From: JAAEUB01 sp964550345
Lineage (GTDB): Bacteria; Pseudomonadota; Alphaproteobacteria; Rhodobacterales; Rhodobacteraceae
Length of the DNA stretch: 64,000 nt
Direction of reading: 5' to 3'
NCBI GenBank assembly: GCA_964550345.1
Contig: CAZJYZ010000009.1
Location: 1 to 64,000 of the forward strand
Position 1 is the stretch's first letter. Every line of letters begins with the position of its first letter. Shown here piece by piece: positions 24,812 through 33,753 of this stretch. The translations under genes and the position numbers were made by a program. The notes beneath the pieces are model-generated. The model made no database searches, was not told where the DNA came from, and was given only the letters and a program-made list of their open reading frames with translations.

Positions 24812-25948
24812 TTACATGCTGCAATCTGCTGCATAGACGTCCGTGTGATTTTCACTGGCAACGCCGATCAGCTGGTTGGTCACGATGTCACCTTCCTTGA
24901 CCACTTCACGCATATAGATGGTCTGGATCGGGTGATTGTTCGGGCCAAAGGCAAAGTCGCCGCGCGGGGAGACAAAATCCGCCGCTTTCAGCGCTGCACG
25001 GAATGCATCCGCATCCGCGACATCGGCCGTGGCCATTGCCGAAGCGATCAGCAGCCCGGTGTCAAAACCCTGCTCAGCATAAAGCGACGGCAGGCGGCCA
25101 TATTCAGCCTGGAAGCTTTCAACAAAGGCCGCGTTGGCTGCGTTGTCTAGATCTTTGGACCAGTGCGAAGTGTTCTTCACGCCCAAAGCCGCATCACCAA
25201 TCGCACCAAGGATACCCTGGTCAAAGCTGAACGCAGGCCCCATCACCGGTGTATCGGCACCAGAACCGGCATATTGCTTCATAAATGAAATCCCCATGCC
25301 GCCAGGCAGGAAGTAATAGATCATGTCAGCATCCGAGGCGCGCATCTGCGCGATCTCGGCGGCATAATCTGTCTGGCCAAGCTTGGTATAGACTTCCTCG
25401 GTGACTTCACCATTAAACGTGCGTTTGAAGCCCGCGATCATGTCTTTGCCCGCCGGATAGTTTGGTGCCAGTAAGAAGACTTTGCCAATCCCCTGATCCG
25501 AGGCATATGCACCAGCGGCTTCGTTGAACGCGTCATTCTGCCAGGAAACGTTGAAATAGTTTTCATGACAGCCTTTGCCAGCAAGACCGGAAGGACCGGC
25601 ATTTGGCGACAGGTAGAATTTGCCCTGCGCGGTAACCGATGGCACCACAGCCATGGCAAGGTTGGACCAGATTATACCCGTCAACAGGTCGACACGGTCA
25701 GACTGGATCATTCTGTCGGCCAGTTGCACGGCCACGTCCGGCTTGCGCTGGTCGTCTTCGATAATCACTTCGATATCGCTGCGCCCCGATTGCGCGACCG
25801 CCAGCATGAAGCCATCACGCACGTCGATACCCAGCCCTGCACCGCCGCCAGAAAGCGTCGTGATCATACCGACTTTAATGCCCTCAGCCGTCGCACCACT
25901 GGCCAACGCCGCCATACCGGCCGCAAGTAGCAATGATTTCAATTTCAT
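24812..25948 (-). CDS. Liv/HAAT-type ABC transporter substrate-binding protein
   Basis: A 378-residue periplasmic protein with signal peptide MKLKSLLLAAGMAALASGA (cleavage near residue 21). The mature start GIKVGMITTLSGGGAGLG is the type I periplasmic-binding fold of the Leu/Ile/Val-binding family. Mid-protein segments VFLLAPNYPAGKDMIAGF and MIYYFLPGG are usual. It leads the seven-gene operon livJ-H-M-G-F-thioesterase-aminotransferase. GGGAG lies upstream of the ATG. The ligand is unknown; many HAAT members bind aromatic acids, amides or other non-amino-acid ligands. Confidence 0.9.
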   Translation of the reverse strand: MKLKSLLLAAGMAALASGATAEGIKVGMITTLSGGGAGLGIDVRDGFMLAVAQSGRSDIEVIIEDDQRKPDVAVQLADRMIQSDRVDLLTGIIWSNLAMAVVPSVTAQGKFYLSPNAGPSGLAGKGCHENYFNVSWQNDAFNEAAGAYASDQGIGKVFLLAPNYPAGKDMIAGFKRTFNGEVTEEVYTKLGQTDYAAEIAQMRASDADMIYYFLPGGMGISFMKQYAGSGADTPVMGPAFSFDQGILGAIGDAALGVKNTSHWSKDLDNAANAAFVESFQAEYGRLPSLYAEQGFDTGLLIASAMATADVADADAFRAALKAADFVSPRGDFAFGPNNHPIQTIYMREVVKEGDIVTNQLIGVASENHTDVYAADCSM

Positions 25949-26386
25949 CTCGTATCTCCCATGTTGTTTGATTTTTTGCGCGCCTTTGAACCATAGCTGG
26001 CACCAATTTGGTGTGAAATCCTTTCAGATCAGCACTTGGAATTCGCAGCCCCCCGGTTCTCCCGCTCCTGCTTGTTGCAGGTAACAACGACAGGTTAGCG
26101 CAACACATCCTTCAGGTCGAGACCAGTTTAAACTTAAAGAAAAGAATGCCACCCAATGCGAAAACCACCACGACATCAAAGCCGCTATCCAAACCTTGAC
26201 ACAGGCATGAAACCGGAAAAAATCGGCGTGGCAAAAAACACTAAAATGACCCATTGATTGATCTGCCTCATAGCCCTAAGGGGGGCTTGGGCGGTATACT
26301 TCATCGCTGGGTGTTTTTGGCGCCCTGACGGGTGGGGTATGCGCTGCATGCACTGAAAATAGGATTTCTGGGACGGGGATACCGGC
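25949..26386. other. Intergenic region between divergent liv and phosphate transporter operons
   Basis: 438 bases without a supported gene; the short open frames here lack ribosome-binding sites and family character. A near-perfect palindrome, CACCAATTTGGTG (26001-26013), lies 52 bp upstream of the liv operon start and could be an operator. A TTGACA element is at 26197-26202 without a convincing -10. I see no clear Pho box before the phosphate transporter gene. Confidence 0.5.
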
Positions 26387-27958
26387 ATGAAAGTTAAGGA
26401 CTATCTGAAGATTGAGAACGCGACGAACGTTAGTCGCACAGAGGTTGGGCGGCTTGGAACCGCCGTAATATTTATCGTCGGTGTCATGGTATATACCGGC
26501 GCGACATTCTCCCATGTTGATCAACTTTTTCTGCTGGTCGCGGCAGCCGTGATCGGTGCCTATATGGCCATAAATATTGGCGCCAATGACGTTGCCAACA
26601 ATGTTGGGCCAGCGGTTGGATCACTTGCGTTGTCCATGACCGGGGCAATCATAATTGCGATGATATTTGAGGCCGGAGGCGCGATTGTTGCCGGTGGTGA
26701 CGTGGTAAAAACCGTCAAAAAGGGCATTATTGACCCGGCCGATGTGGCAGATCCCCAGACTTTTGTCTGGGTCATGATGGGGGCACTGACTGGCGCCGCT
26801 ATCTGGCTGAATGCCGCGACCTGGCTGGGCGCACCGGTATCAACCACCCACTCGATTGTTGGTGGGGTAATGGGCGCGGGCATTGCTGCTGCCGGCTGGG
26901 ACGTTGTGAACTGGGATGCGATGGGCAAAATCGCTATGAGCTGGGTGATCTCACCGGTTACCGGCGGCATTATCGCTGCATTGTTGCTTTATACCCTGAA
27001 ACGCACGGTTTTCTTCAGGCCTGACCCGATCGAGGCCGCCCGAAAGGTGGTACCGCTCATGATCTCGCTTATGATCTGGGCCTTTACCACCTATATCGCT
27101 CTGAAAGGTATCAAGAAACTTATTAAGATCGACTTTACAACAGCCCTGCTGGCTGGATTGGTTGTGGCCTTGATAGGATACATCATCGTCAAGCCGATGA
27201 TTGCCAGGGCCATCCCGAAACTTGAAAACAACCGCAACGGGGTAAACCGGTTGTTCACCATTCCGCTGATTTTTTCTGCAGCACTCCTGAGTTTTGCGCA
27301 CGGTGCCAACGACGTCGCCAACGCCGTTGGCCCGCTTGCCGGCGTGGTTGACGTGCTGAGCGAAGGTGATGGCGGGGGTAAAGTCGCCATCCCGCTATGG
27401 GTTATGATCATTGGCGCCTTAGGTATCGCCATCGGGCTGGCTTTGTTTGGCCCCAAACTGATCCGTACGGTTGGCTCGGAGATTACCGAGCTTGACCGTT
27501 CCCGTGCGTTTTGTATTGCACTGGCTGCTGCCATTACGGTCATTATCGCCAGCCAGATGGGCATGCCGATCAGTTCAACACACGTAGCACTTGGCGCGGT
27601 CTTTGGCGTTGGGTTCCTACGTGAGTTTCTTGAAAAACGCATGGGTAAGGTGGTCGAAGACGTGCTACACCAGCATGAAGGTGAGCCTGACTTCTCGAAG
27701 GCTGAAAAGGTCCTGATGGAGTTTCGCAACGCCCCCCCGGAGGACAAGCAGCGGTTGTTGGAAGAAATGAAAAGAATGGGACCAGAGGCAGTGATCGACG
27801 CTGCTCAGCGCAAAGTGCTGCAAAAAGCCCTGAAACGGCAATTGGTTAAACGTTCCTCCCTGCTGAAAATCGTGTCAGCCTGGATCATCACCGTACCGGT
27901 TTCGGCCGTTATGGCAGCGATGTTCTACTTTGTGCTGCGCGGCATGCTTTTGCCATAG
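26387..27958 (+). CDS. PiT family inorganic phosphate transporter
   Basis: A 523-residue membrane protein with the duplicated PiT signature: GANDVANNVGPAVGS near residue 65 and HGANDVANAVGPLAG near residue 305. About ten hydrophobic segments flank a soluble C-terminal linker (about 420-495, rich in charged residues) and a last helix. PiT carriers move metal-phosphate or phosphate with H+ or Na+. The ATG at 26387 is preceded by a GGGACGGGG segment. A second phosphate carrier of an unrelated family begins 12 bp downstream. Confidence 0.93.
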   Translation: MKVKDYLKIENATNVSRTEVGRLGTAVIFIVGVMVYTGATFSHVDQLFLLVAAAVIGAYMAINIGANDVANNVGPAVGSLALSMTGAIIIAMIFEAGGAIVAGGDVVKTVKKGIIDPADVADPQTFVWVMMGALTGAAIWLNAATWLGAPVSTTHSIVGGVMGAGIAAAGWDVVNWDAMGKIAMSWVISPVTGGIIAALLLYTLKRTVFFRPDPIEAARKVVPLMISLMIWAFTTYIALKGIKKLIKIDFTTALLAGLVVALIGYIIVKPMIARAIPKLENNRNGVNRLFTIPLIFSAALLSFAHGANDVANAVGPLAGVVDVLSEGDGGGKVAIPLWVMIIGALGIAIGLALFGPKLIRTVGSEITELDRSRAFCIALAAAITVIIASQMGMPISSTHVALGAVFGVGFLREFLEKRMGKVVEDVLHQHEGEPDFSKAEKVLMEFRNAPPEDKQRLLEEMKRMGPEAVIDAAQRKVLQKALKRQLVKRSSLLKIVSAWIITVPVSAVMAAMFYFVLRGMLLP

Positions 27959-27970
27959 GATCGCCTGACC

Positions 27971-29803
27971 ATGTTGAAAAAGTTCCTCCTGCCGGTTGTA
28001 TTACTGAGCCTTAGCCTTGGCTTTTGGGCAAGTGCCGATTTTCAGGAAATCGCGGCAGGAGTAGCTATTTTCCTGTTTGGCATGCTGATGCTCGAGGACG
28101 GCTTCAAGTTGTTCTCGGGCGGATTTCTGGAAAACATTCTGGAAAAGGCAACCGGAAGCATTCCCAAATCGCTGGGCTTTGGCATCCTCACGACAACGGT
28201 TATGCAGTCGAGCTCGCTGGTATCTGTCATCACCATTTCGTTTCTAAGCGCCGGGTTAATTTCGCTTCTGGCTGGGGTGGGCATTATTTTCGGGGCCAAT
28301 ATAGGCACCACGACCGGGGCCTGGCTGGTGGCCGGTTTCGGGTTGAAGGTTAAAATCTCGGCCTATGCCCTGCCCATGCTGGCGCTGGCCATTGTGCTGG
28401 TTTTTCAGAAATCGAAATACCTGCGGGGGCTGGGGTTTGTTCTGGCCGGTCTGGGTTTTCTATTTCTTGGTATCCACCACATGAAAGAAGGCTTTGAGAC
28501 CTTCAAAGATCAGTTTGACCTGACCCGTTTTGCAATGACCGGTATCGCAGGCCTGATGGTCTATACCCTTGTCGGGGCAACAGCGACCGTCGTCATGCAA
28601 TCAAGCCACGCCACGATGGTGCTGATCATCACCGGTCTGGCAGCCGGGCAAATTTCCTATGAGAACGCTCTGGCGCTGGCAATTGGTGCTAATATCGGCA
28701 CCACGATTACCGCCATTATAGGCTCTCTGACGGCAAATTTTCAGGGCAAGCGACTGGCCCTGGCGCATTTGATTTTCAACCTGATCACGGCGGGTGTGGC
28801 GTTGGCCTTTATCACGCCGATACGCATGTCGGTTGATTATATCAGCGCAGGTGTCGGCATTGCAGACAACGACTTTGCCCTGAAACTGGCCGTGTTTCAT
28901 ACCATTTTCAATGTACTTGGCGTCACGATCATGCTGCCTTTCCTGCACCGCCTGATCACCTTTCTGGAACATGCCATTGCGGAGCCGGAAGAAGATTTGA
29001 GCGAACCCAAATACCTGTCCGAGGCCGTTGACGAGTTTCCTCAGACCATCGAAATGGCCATGCGGCGCGAGGTTAAGCACCTTTATGACAATGCGGTTGA
29101 GCTGATCACACACGGTCTAAACCTGCACCGGCATGAGATTTTCGCTAGCAAAGACATTGCCGCAACTGTTGAGGCCAGCAAGACGCCGGTCAGCTTTGAT
29201 ATCGACGAGCGATATGAACAGCGCATAAAAACGCTCTATTCAGCCATAGTCGAGTTTGCCACCCGCATCGGTTCAAAAAATGTGCCCGAGGACATCATGG
29301 ACGACATTTACGTGATGCGCGATGTGTCCGGTCGCATTGTCAGGGCGGTGAAAGCGATCAAACACCTCAGACGCAATGCAACGCAATATACCGAAAGGCA
29401 GCAAGGGGTCGTAACAGAACTCTACAATCAACTGCGGATTGAGATCGCGCGCATATTGGTGGAAATTCGCAAACTTGACGAGACTGACCCGGAGGATCGC
29501 TCCTCACTTTGGCTGGATCAGGAACGAATTCAGGTGGAAAGTGATTCACAAAACACCAACAAACAAATCGAAACCCTGATCCGTGAACAAAAGCTGGACC
29601 CGGCCTCGGCCACATCGTTTCTGAACGACAGCGACTATGCCTATTCGGCGATGCGTGACCTTCTGGGGGCAGCGCGCGCCTATTACATCGAAACCGAAGA
29701 CGCGATGGCTGAGGTTGAGCGTATTCTGGCGCTTGAGGATGAGGAACTGCCCGAGATCATATCTGGCCAAAATGAAACCACCACAGAACAGGGGGCGCCA
29801 TGA
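27971..29803 (+). CDS. Na+/phosphate cotransporter (PNaS/NptA type) with PhoU-like C-terminal domain
   Basis: A 610-residue protein. The membrane half (about 1-340) has the duplicated QSS motifs, TTTVMQSSSLVSV and TVVMQSSHATMV, and repeated GANIGTT sequences that mark the Na/Pi cotransporter family. The C-terminal half (about 360-600) is soluble and helical with PhoU-like repeats (EVKHLYDNAVELI, LYNQLRIEIARIL). It may import or export phosphate. Pairing with a PiT gene in one operon suggests joint control of phosphate flux. Confidence 0.92.
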   Translation: MLKKFLLPVVLLSLSLGFWASADFQEIAAGVAIFLFGMLMLEDGFKLFSGGFLENILEKATGSIPKSLGFGILTTTVMQSSSLVSVITISFLSAGLISLLAGVGIIFGANIGTTTGAWLVAGFGLKVKISAYALPMLALAIVLVFQKSKYLRGLGFVLAGLGFLFLGIHHMKEGFETFKDQFDLTRFAMTGIAGLMVYTLVGATATVVMQSSHATMVLIITGLAAGQISYENALALAIGANIGTTITAIIGSLTANFQGKRLALAHLIFNLITAGVALAFITPIRMSVDYISAGVGIADNDFALKLAVFHTIFNVLGVTIMLPFLHRLITFLEHAIAEPEEDLSEPKYLSEAVDEFPQTIEMAMRREVKHLYDNAVELITHGLNLHRHEIFASKDIAATVEASKTPVSFDIDERYEQRIKTLYSAIVEFATRIGSKNVPEDIMDDIYVMRDVSGRIVRAVKAIKHLRRNATQYTERQQGVVTELYNQLRIEIARILVEIRKLDETDPEDRSSLWLDQERIQVESDSQNTNKQIETLIREQKLDPASATSFLNDSDYAYSAMRDLLGAARAYYIETEDAMAEVERILALEDEELPEIISGQNETTTEQGAP

Positions 29804-29869
29804 CACCTGCTCTCCCACCAACAATACCATCTTGTGCACCCGCACATATTGCCACCTGAGGAAGCTCTT

Positions 29870-30124
29870 ATGAAACTGGAAAAAAGCTCTGAAAAGCTCG
29901 ACAAGTATTACGGCCGGCTCAAAAAGGGTAAGGCCCGCGAGATTAAGCCGTCACATGTTGAGAAAATCATCCGCAAGCTGAAAGATAAAAAGCTTTCATT
30001 GCTCGAAGACGTGGCCGAGACCGACAAGGAAGAAAAGACAGCCCGGCTAGAACTCAAGCTTGATATTGTCAAGGAACAGATCGAGCGCGCTGAGTGGCTT
30101 CTGAGAGAGATTGACGGAAAATAG
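29870..30124 (+). CDS. Small charged helical protein of unknown function
   Basis: An 84-residue protein from the ATG at 29870, preceded by GAGGAAG at 8 bp; the frame is open 36 bases further up but without a better start. It is highly charged and almost entirely helix-forming (SSEKLDKYYGRLKKGK, then EKIIRKLKDKKLSLLEDV and KEEKTARLELKLDIVKEQIE), suggesting a coiled-coil. It is the third gene of the phosphate transporter operon, 66 bp after it, so it may associate with the PhoU-like domain. I do not recognise a family. Confidence 0.75.
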   Translation: MKLEKSSEKLDKYYGRLKKGKAREIKPSHVEKIIRKLKDKKLSLLEDVAETDKEEKTARLELKLDIVKEQIERAEWLLREIDGK

Positions 30125-30127
30125 GTG

Positions 30128-30448
30128 TCAGTTTTCTTCGATGGGAAGTTGCAGCGCGATCCCACCAAGTAACGCCGCCCATGACGCGCCGTGCAAGTCA
30201 CGGTCGCGCACCGATCCCTGAATTTCCGGGCGTGGGAAAGACAGTTTAATCACATTCAGCTCGGCGATCTCGAACCTTTTCACGTCTTGCATCCGCAACC
30301 CAAGGCGGCGCGCTACCAACCCCGTGGGCAAGCCATCGCAGATTTGCGAAAAGGCCGCATCGTTACCACAAAAAATATCGATGGTCAGCCAGAAGGGGCC
30401 GGCATTCTTGCTTCTGACTTTCTGCACTATCTGATCAAGTCTGACCAT
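30128..30448 (-). CDS. DUF4387 family protein
   Basis: A 106-residue protein that starts inside the 3' end of the DUF1446 gene (14-bp overlap). It has the family-like start VRLDQIVQKVRSKNAGPFWLTIDIFC and the motif VKLSFPRPEIQGS-like near residue 70. DUF4387 genes are regularly found next to DUF1446/AtuA-type genes, sometimes fused, which suggests a two-component enzyme. The activity is unknown to me. Its stop lies 3 bp from the end of the convergent small helical protein gene. Confidence 0.82.
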   Translation of the reverse strand: MVRLDQIVQKVRSKNAGPFWLTIDIFCGNDAAFSQICDGLPTGLVARRLGLRMQDVKRFEIAELNVIKLSFPRPEIQGSVRDRDLHGASWAALLGGIALQLPIEEN

Positions 30449-31796
30449 GCTGGATCACCTCCAACTCAAACCCATCCATTGGGTCAGCCAACTCCATCAC
30501 ATGGTGCAGGCGAAAGGCATAGACCGCCCCGCGCTCCATCTCGGGCGGTGAAAAGGGAAAAGCAAAGGTCGGCTGTTCCTCCTCTTTTGTCAGGGGGTGG
30601 TGCAACAGGTAGGGGTTCAGCATTTTGGCAATTTCGGTCGCCGTAGCCTGATCCTGCGCCGTCGCGATTGCCAGCACACCGATTTCGATTGGGCAGCCAG
30701 TCTCAGTCTCCAGATCGCCGAAGCTGGCATTTTGCCCGATCAGGCGCAGCTCAATGCTGATTTCACCCTCCGTCAGCCCCATCCTTTCTTGCACTTTGGC
30801 ACAGCACCTGGCTTCGATATCTGCAGCCCAAATAGCGGCATTTTCCACATAGGTCCTGTCGCGTAACAACACCATTAACACTGTTTGGAACCCGGAAATC
30901 CCGGCACCCTCCAGTTTCACCGAATAATGTGAGGATGGCACCCATTTTGACCCAGTCACGCGAACCGATTTTTCGTCTATGGCCGTATAGGCCGCCCCGG
31001 TCACGTCCAGATGCCCGCCCGGTTCATAAAGGATAAAGGGGTCGCTGTTTTCGTAAAGCATATGCGCCGAAACCGTGTGCGGCGTGGCCATGGATCCTTC
31101 AGCCATGGGAGTAACCGTGAAGCCTTCGCGGTCAAAGTCGATGACGATCACCCCGGATTGCGGATTAGTGGCGCAGAGCGCCCCGCATTCCCCGACCTTC
31201 GCCCCATGCCATGCCCCACCGGCGTGACAGCCCTGCATAAGGGGCAGCGCTGCAATTATGCCTGCGTCCGAGGTGCGCCCGGCAATGACAATATCCGCGC
31301 CGGTCTCAAGCGCGGCACTGATCTGCTCGACCCCGGCAAGGGCAACAATATTGGCGCAGGCGTTGATGATCTCCACGCTGATTTCTGGCGCATTTGGCAG
31401 TGGATGAACGCGCCCCTGCCGCAATGCCTCTATGACGCGCGCTGGCGGTTGCGAGGATTTGACCACAGCGACTTTCAGGCTCTGACCCAGTTCGTCAGCG
31501 ATCTCACGGGTGATTTCCACCAGCCAGTCCACGGCATCATCTGCCCCGCAGGTGCCGGCTGTGCCGATCACCAACGGCACTCCGGCCTTTGCGCGCGCCA
31601 GCATCAGCCCGCGCCATTCGACTTTGGTAGAGGCGCGTGAATATTTCGACACACCACGACCCAGATAGGCGGGGCCTGAATCAGTCGAGCCTCCGTCGAT
31701 AGCGATAATATCCGGCCTTAGCTTTAAGCCACGTTCCAGCGCTTCTTGGTCGTAGTTCAGACCAAGCGCACCTGAGGGGACCAGAACCCGCGTCAT
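30435..31796 (-). CDS. DUF1446 / AtuA family protein
   Basis: A 453-residue protein with the family segments IAIDGGSTDSGPAYLG, VPLVIGTAGTCGADDAVDW and ADIVIAGRTSDAGIIAALPL. AtuA belongs to the acyclic terpene (citronellol/geraniol) utilisation cluster of Pseudomonas, but most members lie outside terpene pathways. This one is 1 bp from tctA, so the imported carboxylate is its likely substrate or the precursor of it. The reaction is not known. Confidence 0.85.
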   Translation of the reverse strand: MTRVLVPSGALGLNYDQEALERGLKLRPDIIAIDGGSTDSGPAYLGRGVSKYSRASTKVEWRGLMLARAKAGVPLVIGTAGTCGADDAVDWLVEITREIADELGQSLKVAVVKSSQPPARVIEALRQGRVHPLPNAPEISVEIINACANIVALAGVEQISAALETGADIVIAGRTSDAGIIAALPLMQGCHAGGAWHGAKVGECGALCATNPQSGVIVIDFDREGFTVTPMAEGSMATPHTVSAHMLYENSDPFILYEPGGHLDVTGAAYTAIDEKSVRVTGSKWVPSSHYSVKLEGAGISGFQTVLMVLLRDRTYVENAAIWAADIEARCCAKVQERMGLTEGEISIELRLIGQNASFGDLETETGCPIEIGVLAIATAQDQATATEIAKMLNPYLLHHPLTKEEEQPTFAFPFSPPEMERGAVYAFRLHHVMELADPMDGFELEVIQHGQT

Positions 31797-31797
31797 A

Positions 31798-33303
31798 TCA
31801 GTCGGTTATTCGCTGTGGCTTTTTAAGCAGTCCACGCAGGGACATCGGCGCGACGAACCCTGCAATTGCGGCAACCCACAGCCCGATCGAAATAGGTGAT
31901 GACCAAAGATACAGCACCTCTCCGTCAGAAATCACCATCGCCCGGCGCAAGGCGTTCTCCATATGCCCGCCTAGAAGAATGCCCAATATGACCGGCACCG
32001 TAGGGATATCCAGCTTGCGCAGCACATAGCCCAGCACACCGAACCCAATCATCAAAAGCAGGTCAAAATAACTGCCGGACAGGCTGTAAATACCTACGAA
32101 CGAGATCATGGTTACACCGGGCAACAATAGCCACGGCGGCACCATCAGAACTTTCACGAATATTTTCACCATGGGCACATTCATCAAGAGCAGCACCACG
32201 TTAGCGATTAGAAGCGAAGCAATGAGGCCCCAGACCAGCTCGGGCCGTTCTGTGAACAGCGTTGGTCCCGGGGTGATATTCAGCGTCATCAGTAATGCCA
32301 GCAGCACCGCCGTCGTGCCTGAACCCGGCACGCCAAGGGTCAGCATTGGCACCAAAGCTCCACCTGCGGCGGCGTTGTTGCCAGCCTCAGGGGCCGCAAC
32401 GCCCTTGGGCACCCCAGTACCAAACCCGCCCTTTTCGCCAACTACGGATTTTTCAGACATATAGGCAAGGAATGATCCCAGAGAGGCCCCCGCACCGGGC
32501 AGGATGCCGGCGATGAACCCAACCACGGAAGCGCGCAGCATTGTCCAGCGCGTGCTGATGATATCTGCCCAAGGGATGCGCACCTTGTCGAGCTTCACGC
32601 CAATGGACGAGCTTTTACCGTGGCTTTCAATGAAGAAAAACACCTCGGCCACCGCAAAAAGGCCGACGATGGCAACCAGAAAATCAACCCCGTCATAAAG
32701 ATGTAACGAGCCACCGGTCAGCCGCGGCAGACCGCTGGAATTGTCCACACCGATCATGGCAATCCCCAGCCCAATACAAGCCGCCAGCGCCGACTTGGCC
32801 TGATTGTTCGAGGCCATACCGCCAAGGGTGGTAAAGGCCAGCAGGTACAAGGCAAAATACTCAGCCGGGCCAAATACATAGGCCACACGCGCCAATATCG
32901 GCGCCAGAAACATCAGCCCGATCGTGGCAAACATCGCGCCGTAAAAGGACGCGACACCGGACAATACCAGCGCGTCACCTGCCCGCCCGGCCTTGGCCAT
33001 AGGGTAGCCGTCCAGCGTGGTCATCAACGCCGGTTCATCCCCAGGTATATTCAGCAGGATGGAGCTTATGCGCCCACCGTACATTGCCCCATAGTAAACG
33101 GCGGTCATCAAGACCAGCGCCGAGGTGGCATCAAGCCCCAAAGAAAACGTGATAGGGATCAGGATGGCGACCCCGTTTGACGGCCCAAGGCCGGGTAATG
33201 CCCCGATAATGGTGCCGATAAAACAGCCAACAACCGCCAACATAAGCGTATAGGGCGATAGGGCGACGGAAAAACCCAGGGCGAGATTACTTAGAACATC
33301 CAT
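31798..33303 (-). CDS. tctA: Tripartite tricarboxylate transporter large membrane subunit (TctA)
   Basis: A 501-residue membrane protein with 12 or so hydrophobic segments. The TctA signatures GALPGLGPSNGVAILIP and GFIAGILPGAGASLGSFLAY, then TLGVPGSGTTAVLLA, are all present; these repeats form the substrate and cation site. It uses an ion gradient to import carboxylates delivered by TctC. It is 9 bp after tctB. Confidence 0.94.
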   Translation of the reverse strand: MDVLSNLALGFSVALSPYTLMLAVVGCFIGTIIGALPGLGPSNGVAILIPITFSLGLDATSALVLMTAVYYGAMYGGRISSILLNIPGDEPALMTTLDGYPMAKAGRAGDALVLSGVASFYGAMFATIGLMFLAPILARVAYVFGPAEYFALYLLAFTTLGGMASNNQAKSALAACIGLGIAMIGVDNSSGLPRLTGGSLHLYDGVDFLVAIVGLFAVAEVFFFIESHGKSSSIGVKLDKVRIPWADIISTRWTMLRASVVGFIAGILPGAGASLGSFLAYMSEKSVVGEKGGFGTGVPKGVAAPEAGNNAAAGGALVPMLTLGVPGSGTTAVLLALLMTLNITPGPTLFTERPELVWGLIASLLIANVVLLLMNVPMVKIFVKVLMVPPWLLLPGVTMISFVGIYSLSGSYFDLLLMIGFGVLGYVLRKLDIPTVPVILGILLGGHMENALRRAMVISDGEVLYLWSSPISIGLWVAAIAGFVAPMSLRGLLKKPQRITD

Positions 33304-33312
33304 TTCTTGACC

Positions 33313-33753
33313 CTACCCCATCATGCCTTTGGGAAAGGGTACCAACCCCAGATCCAACGCATATTTAAACAGAAGGAACAGACCAACCGACAGGCAGATA
33401 CCGGCCAAGCCAGCATTTCGCACATTGGGGCTGATTTGATAACTTAGAATGGCCGCGGCAATGGCTGTTGGCACTAAAAACCCCAGAGGTTTCAAGGCAT
33501 AAGCGTAGCCCACCAAAACGATTACCGAGACTAAAAGCGCGCCGAAAGTGCGCAGGCCCGGCCATTCGGGTTCAGGATCCGGGCGCAGCACCATGAACAT
33601 GGCGCAGATCGCTGCCACGCTGCCAATCAGGATCGGAAAGGTTTTTGGCCCAACCGGATCCGACAAAAAACTGGTCTGAATTTGCGTGGCGCTCGCGATA
33701 TATGCGAGCGCCACAAGTGTCACGACCAGACCAAAAATCCGGTCAGAAGCCAT
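33313..33753 (-). CDS. tctB: Tripartite tricarboxylate transporter small membrane subunit (TctB)
   Basis: A 146-residue protein with four hydrophobic segments and the short soluble loop RPDPEPEWPG between the second and third, the TctB pattern. TctB proteins vary greatly in sequence; position between tctC and tctA supports the call. Its start overlaps the tctC stop by one base. Confidence 0.88.
   Translation of the reverse strand: MASDRIFGLVVTLVALAYIASATQIQTSFLSDPVGPKTFPILIGSVAAICAMFMVLRPDPEPEWPGLRTFGALLVSVIVLVGYAYALKPLGFLVPTAIAAAILSYQISPNVRNAGLAGICLSVGLFLLFKYALDLGLVPFPKGMMG

Noticed and set aside
25949..26386. Short open frames between the liv and phosphate transporter operons
   Set aside because: Low-complexity, overlapping in both directions, with no ribosome-binding sites or family features.
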